From Blautia sp. (GTDB lineage: Bacteria > Bacillota > Clostridia > Lachnospirales > Lachnospiraceae), in the NCBI GenBank assembly GCA_022764275.1, contig JALERH010000122.1, forward strand, positions 1-46,019: a stretch of 46,019 bases of DNA, read 5' to 3'. Below the pieces are notes generated by a model. That model saw nothing but the letters and a program-made list of their open reading frames with translations. It was not told the origin of the DNA and searched no databases. The translations under genes were made by a program, and so were the position numbers. This document shows positions 42,229-46,019 of this stretch, piece by piece. Positions within the stretch are counted from its first letter, which is position 1, and each line of letters begins with the position of its first letter.

Positions 42229-42579
42229 TAAAAACTCATCCATATCCAAAACCTTACCGTCACGCCAGATTCTTTCCAGATCATAGAACAGACGGTTTTC
42301 CTCGTCGAAAACGTGAACGATCATGTCGCCGTAATCCATGAGAACCCAGCTGGAATTTCTCGTTCCCTCGACCTGTTTGGCTTCAAAGCCGGCACGGCCG
42401 AGCTGTTCCTCGACATTATCCACGATTGCCTGAACCTGATTCTGGTTTGATGCGCTTGCAATGACAAAATAGTCTGCGATGACGGAAACCTCATGAATAT
42501 CAATAACCTTGATATCTTTCCCCTTTTTGTCGTCGATCGCCTTGCAGGCAAGCTGTGCCATTTCCTTTTCTCTGCTCAT
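42223..42579 (-). CDS. rsfS: Ribosomal silencing factor RsfS
   Basis: A 118-residue protein that binds L14 on the 50S subunit and blocks subunit joining in starvation. Family blocks are KGKDIKVIDIHEVSVIADYF, ASASNQNQVQAIVD and WVLMDYGDMIVHVF. It is the last gene of the rpmA-to-rsfS run and follows yqeK by 45 bases. Confidence 0.94.
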   Translation of the reverse strand: MSREKEMAQLACKAIDDKKGKDIKVIDIHEVSVIADYFVIASASNQNQVQAIVDNVEEQLGRAGFEAKQVEGTRNSSWVLMDYGDMIVHVFDEENRLFYDLERIWRDGKVLDMDEFLK

Positions 42580-42624
42580 AGGTGCTCTCCTTTCTTTTCA
42601 TACTATCTGATTGCATGCATTTGC

Positions 42625-43218
42625 TTAATGCTGCATTCTTTTCATATGTAAATCTTTATAATATAAAAACGCATCCTTTGTCGTAAGGTCTATATCTCCT
42701 GCATCATCTTCCAGGTAAGCCAGTGTATCCTTCAGAATTTCAAACATACACTCGTCCAGATCCTGAAAAGCGATCTTCCTGATCTTTGGAAGATTGGATG
42801 CCTTGTAACGCATCGGCTCAATATAATCCGCAATATATACAATCTTCTCCAGGAGGTTCATCCCGCATTTGCCTGTGGTATGGTAAGTGATGGAGGAAAG
42901 GATATTTTCATCCCGGATTCCATATTTTTCACGGGCAATATAGCTCCCAAGCTTTGCGTGGAGAAGGAAAGGATGCTCTTTTTCAAATTCCGTCACAGGA
43001 ATCTTATGCTCACTGCACATTTTCAGTTTCTTTTTATTGGGGATACATTTTGCGCAGTCATGAAGGAGTCCTGCCACCTGGGCATCCTGGATATCGTAAC
43101 CGTGTACCATTGCCAGACAGGCACAGGTATACATGACACCCTTTGTATGCTGATAGCGATCCTCATCCAGATATTTTGAAAGCTTTTTCTCCATTTTTGC
43201 GATATCATACTCTGCCAT
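42625..43218 (-). CDS. yqeK: YqeK-type HD-domain hydrolase (Ap4A hydrolase)
   Basis: A 197-residue HD-domain phosphohydrolase that, in characterised Firmicutes members, splits diadenosine tetraphosphate symmetrically to ADP. HD residues are in RYQHTKGVMYTCACLA, LLHDCAKCIP (the HD pair) and HAKLGSYIA. An iron-type metal site is expected. ATG 43218 is chosen with AAAGGAAG upstream; a TTG at 43266 would add 16 residues lacking a ribosome site. It sits next to nadD, as usual. Confidence 0.92.
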   Translation of the reverse strand: MAEYDIAKMEKKLSKYLDEDRYQHTKGVMYTCACLAMVHGYDIQDAQVAGLLHDCAKCIPNKKKLKMCSEHKIPVTEFEKEHPFLLHAKLGSYIAREKYGIRDENILSSITYHTTGKCGMNLLEKIVYIADYIEPMRYKASNLPKIRKIAFQDLDECMFEILKDTLAYLEDDAGDIDLTTKDAFLYYKDLHMKRMQH

Positions 43219-43281
43219 CGGTTGTGCTTCCTTTCCATTTATTTTTTTCATCGGTTCTCGTTCCAATTGAAATGTACCAGC

Positions 43282-43908
43282 CTATTCTCCGCCAAGATAA
43301 ATGTCATGCTCCTTCATATAGGCAATGACTTCATCCGGTACATAATAGCGAAGACTTTTTCCACTGGCGGTCCATTCCCGCAGAAGCTGGCTGGAAACAT
43401 CAATATTCATCGTATCCAGCCGTATAAAATGTCCCTGATATTTCTGTGTCAGCCTCTCCATTTCCTGAACCAGATCCGGAAGCGGCGTGTGATTGCGCAC
43501 AGCCACCACCAGGGTACAGGCCTGACAGATTCGGAAAGGTTCCATCCAGGTTTCAAAAGAATACAGGGAATCTGCACCGATGATAAAATAATAATCCGTA
43601 TCCGGATTCTGTTCTTTTAAATTCTCCAGGGTCCGATAGGTATACGTGTAGCCTTCTTCATTCATTTCCATAAGCGAAAGCTCAAAATGGGGGTTGCTTT
43701 CGATAGCCAGGCGTACCATGTCCACACGCTGTTCATCCGTAGCCCTGCCCTTTCGATTCCTTTTGTGGGGCGGATTTCCGGCCGGCATAAACCAGACCTT
43801 GTCCAGGCCAAGCTGTTCATAGGTTTTTTCTCCCAGAATCAGATGCCCCATATGGATGGGGTCAAAGGTGCCGCCCATGATCCCTATTTTTTTTCTCTCA
43901 TTCCCCAT
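43282..43908 (-). CDS. nadD: Nicotinate-nucleotide adenylyltransferase
   Basis: A 208-residue enzyme that adenylates nicotinate mononucleotide in NAD synthesis. It has the HxGH-type motif GGTFDPIHMGHL, PPHKRNRKGRATDEQRVDM and DYYFIIGADSLYSFETWM. The C-terminal region, with SSQLLREWTASGKSLRYYVPDEVIAY, carries the ISSTxIR-like site as VSSQLLR. GGAGGT precedes the ATG. Confidence 0.95.
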   Translation of the reverse strand: MGNERKKIGIMGGTFDPIHMGHLILGEKTYEQLGLDKVWFMPAGNPPHKRNRKGRATDEQRVDMVRLAIESNPHFELSLMEMNEEGYTYTYRTLENLKEQNPDTDYYFIIGADSLYSFETWMEPFRICQACTLVVAVRNHTPLPDLVQEMERLTQKYQGHFIRLDTMNIDVSSQLLREWTASGKSLRYYVPDEVIAYMKEHDIYLGGE

Positions 43909-43943
43909 ACGGTCAAACCTCCATAAAATGCTTTTGGAAGGAA

Positions 43944-44237
43944 TTATTTCGGAAGAACAATCTTCTTCTTTTCGTTCTTTCCTTCGCGGTAAAGGACGAT
44001 TTTCTTTCCGATTACCTGTACCACCTGGGAACGGGTACGCTCTGCAAGAATTTCTGCCATCTCACGCGGATCCTCCAGACAGTTCTGCAGTACGCTGATC
44101 TTGATCAGCTCACGTGCAGCAAGAGCCTCATCAACGGAGGCTGTGTTTTCCGGTGTAAGTCCGCTTTTGCCAAGCTGGAGGATAGGCTCCATCTGCATGG
44201 CAAGTCCTTTTAAATATGCTCTCTGTTTACTCGTCAT
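43944..44237 (-). CDS. yhbY: YhbY-family RNA-binding protein
   Basis: A 97-residue CRM-domain protein associated with pre-50S particles. It has MTSKQRAYLKGLAMQMEP, the GKSGLTPENTASVDEALAARELIKI core and AERTRSQVVQVIGKKIVLYR. The order obg-yhbY-nadD-yqeK-rsfS is the standard Firmicutes cluster. Confidence 0.94.
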   Translation of the reverse strand: MTSKQRAYLKGLAMQMEPILQLGKSGLTPENTASVDEALAARELIKISVLQNCLEDPREMAEILAERTRSQVVQVIGKKIVLYREGKNEKKKIVLPK

Positions 44238-44272
44238 AACTTCTCTCCTATATATGATTCCCTGAAAACGGA

Positions 44273-45568
<1,296 letters not shown>

Positions 45569-45604
45569 TTACCTCTGTATTTGGATTATGGCACAATGCC
45601 TTTT

Positions 45605-45643
45605 AAAAGAAAAGGCTCCAAACCCTTTATAGATTTGAAGCCT
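45605..45643 (-). terminator. Terminator after rpmA
   Basis: On the minus strand a 12-bp stem, with two G-T pairs, joins AGGCTTCAAATC (45643-45632) and GGTTTGGAGCCT (45624-45613), followed by TTTTCTTTT. It lies between rpmA and obg and may act as a partial terminator that lowers obg expression relative to L27. Confidence 0.8.
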
Positions 45644-45656
45644 CCCACTTAACTGA

Positions 45657-45944
45657 TTACTCTGCCTCTACTGGAACGATAGAAACCTGTTTTTTATCAC
45701 GGCCTTTTCTGGTGAATCTTACAACACCATCGGTCAATGCATATAATGTATAGTCTCTACCACAGCCTACGTTCTCGCCTGGATGGATCTTGGTTCCACG
45801 CTGTCTGTAAAGGATGTTGCCAGCTTTTACGAACTGTCCGTCTGCTCTCTTCGCACCTAATCTCTTGGACTCGGAATCACGACCGTTCTTTGTAGAACCA
45901 ACTCCTTTTTTATGTGCGAATAACTGAAGGTTCATTTTCATCAT
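45657..45944 (-). CDS. rpmA: 50S ribosomal protein L27
   Basis: A 95-residue L27. The N-terminus reads [21 protein letters not shown]. The stretch before HKKG is the Firmicutes extension removed by the Prp protease (cut after LQLFA), leaving the tail that reaches the peptidyl-transferase centre. AAGGAGGTG precedes the ATG at 45944. The downstream [21 protein letters not shown] is typical. prp and rplU are expected just beyond the right edge, transcribed in the same direction. Confidence 0.96.
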   Translation of the reverse strand: MMKMNLQLFAHKKGVGSTKNGRDSESKRLGAKRADGQFVKAGNILYRQRGTKIHPGENVGCGRDYTLYALTDGVVRFTRKGRDKKQVSIVPVEAE

Positions 45945-46019
45945 GTTGTTACACCTCCTTGACTTTTACTGTCAAATATCGATTGTTATAACTATGCTCA
46001 ATTTCTGTTAATCCGAGAA

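Overview
The window looks like chromosomal DNA from a spore-forming Lachnospiraceae (Clostridia), Blautia-like. The evidence is an alpha/beta-type small acid-soluble spore protein, YlbJ, a Prp-type L27 N-terminus, a short HisG that needs HisZ, a SepF/YlmH/YggS block, clear Gram-positive Shine-Dalgarno sites and sigma-A promoters. The genus cannot be fixed from the sequence alone. I see no phage, IS element, CRISPR array or rRNA.

Layout. 0-6.6 kb is mixed accessory content: an orphan PstS-like binding protein with a beta-propeller-like exported partner; a selenium/sulfur pair (yedF and a DUF3343 protein); a broken alpha/beta hydrolase; a PfkB kinase overlapping a second hydrolase; and a MNT/HEPN pair of toxin-antitoxin type. 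6.7-13.7 kb holds a SASP gene, mgsA-rsmD-coaD-coiled-coil protein, convergent ylbJ, a M20 dipeptidase, a M23 peptidase and a RelQ-type alarmone synthetase. 13.7-19 kb is a tight run: HAD phosphatase, YgiQ radical SAM, membrane protein, RluA, LepB, RecU. 19-24.1 kb is a histidine operon, hisZ-hisG-hisD-hisB-hisIE. It follows a perfect-consensus promoter and a 9-bp inverted repeat. Its last gene carries an extra N-terminal HisF-like domain that has lost both catalytic aspartates.

24.2-30.1 kb holds a VanW protein, a small unknown protein, a minus-strand three-gene microcompartment mini-locus (two EutS-like shell proteins plus a EutP-like GTPase), selB, tRNA-Sec and a small P-loop protein. 30.2-46 kb is mostly minus strand: a XerS-like recombinase, dtd, AI-2E permease, cytidylate-kinase-like protein, rluD, lspA, aroB, ylmH, sepF, yggS, an HlyD-like protein, then rsfS, yqeK, nadD, yhbY, obg and rpmA. 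Only a TtcA-like gene and lexA run the other way. Gene polarity converges at about 30 kb, where the XerS-like gene lies.

Functional links. yedF, the DUF3343 protein, selB and tRNA-Sec together indicate a selenium-using organism, although selA, selD and any selenoprotein lie elsewhere. The his genes make the early and part of the middle pathway; hisC, hisH, hisA, an active hisF and a histidinol phosphatase are not in the window. The right arm combines division (sepF), envelope maturation (lspA, with lepB in the left arm), ribosome assembly (obg, rpmA, rsfS, yhbY) and NAD synthesis (nadD), as is usual in Firmicutes. The most unusual items are the isolated EutS-EutS-EutP locus, the imperfect tRNA-Sec helices, the pseudo-HisF domain and the candidate his operator.
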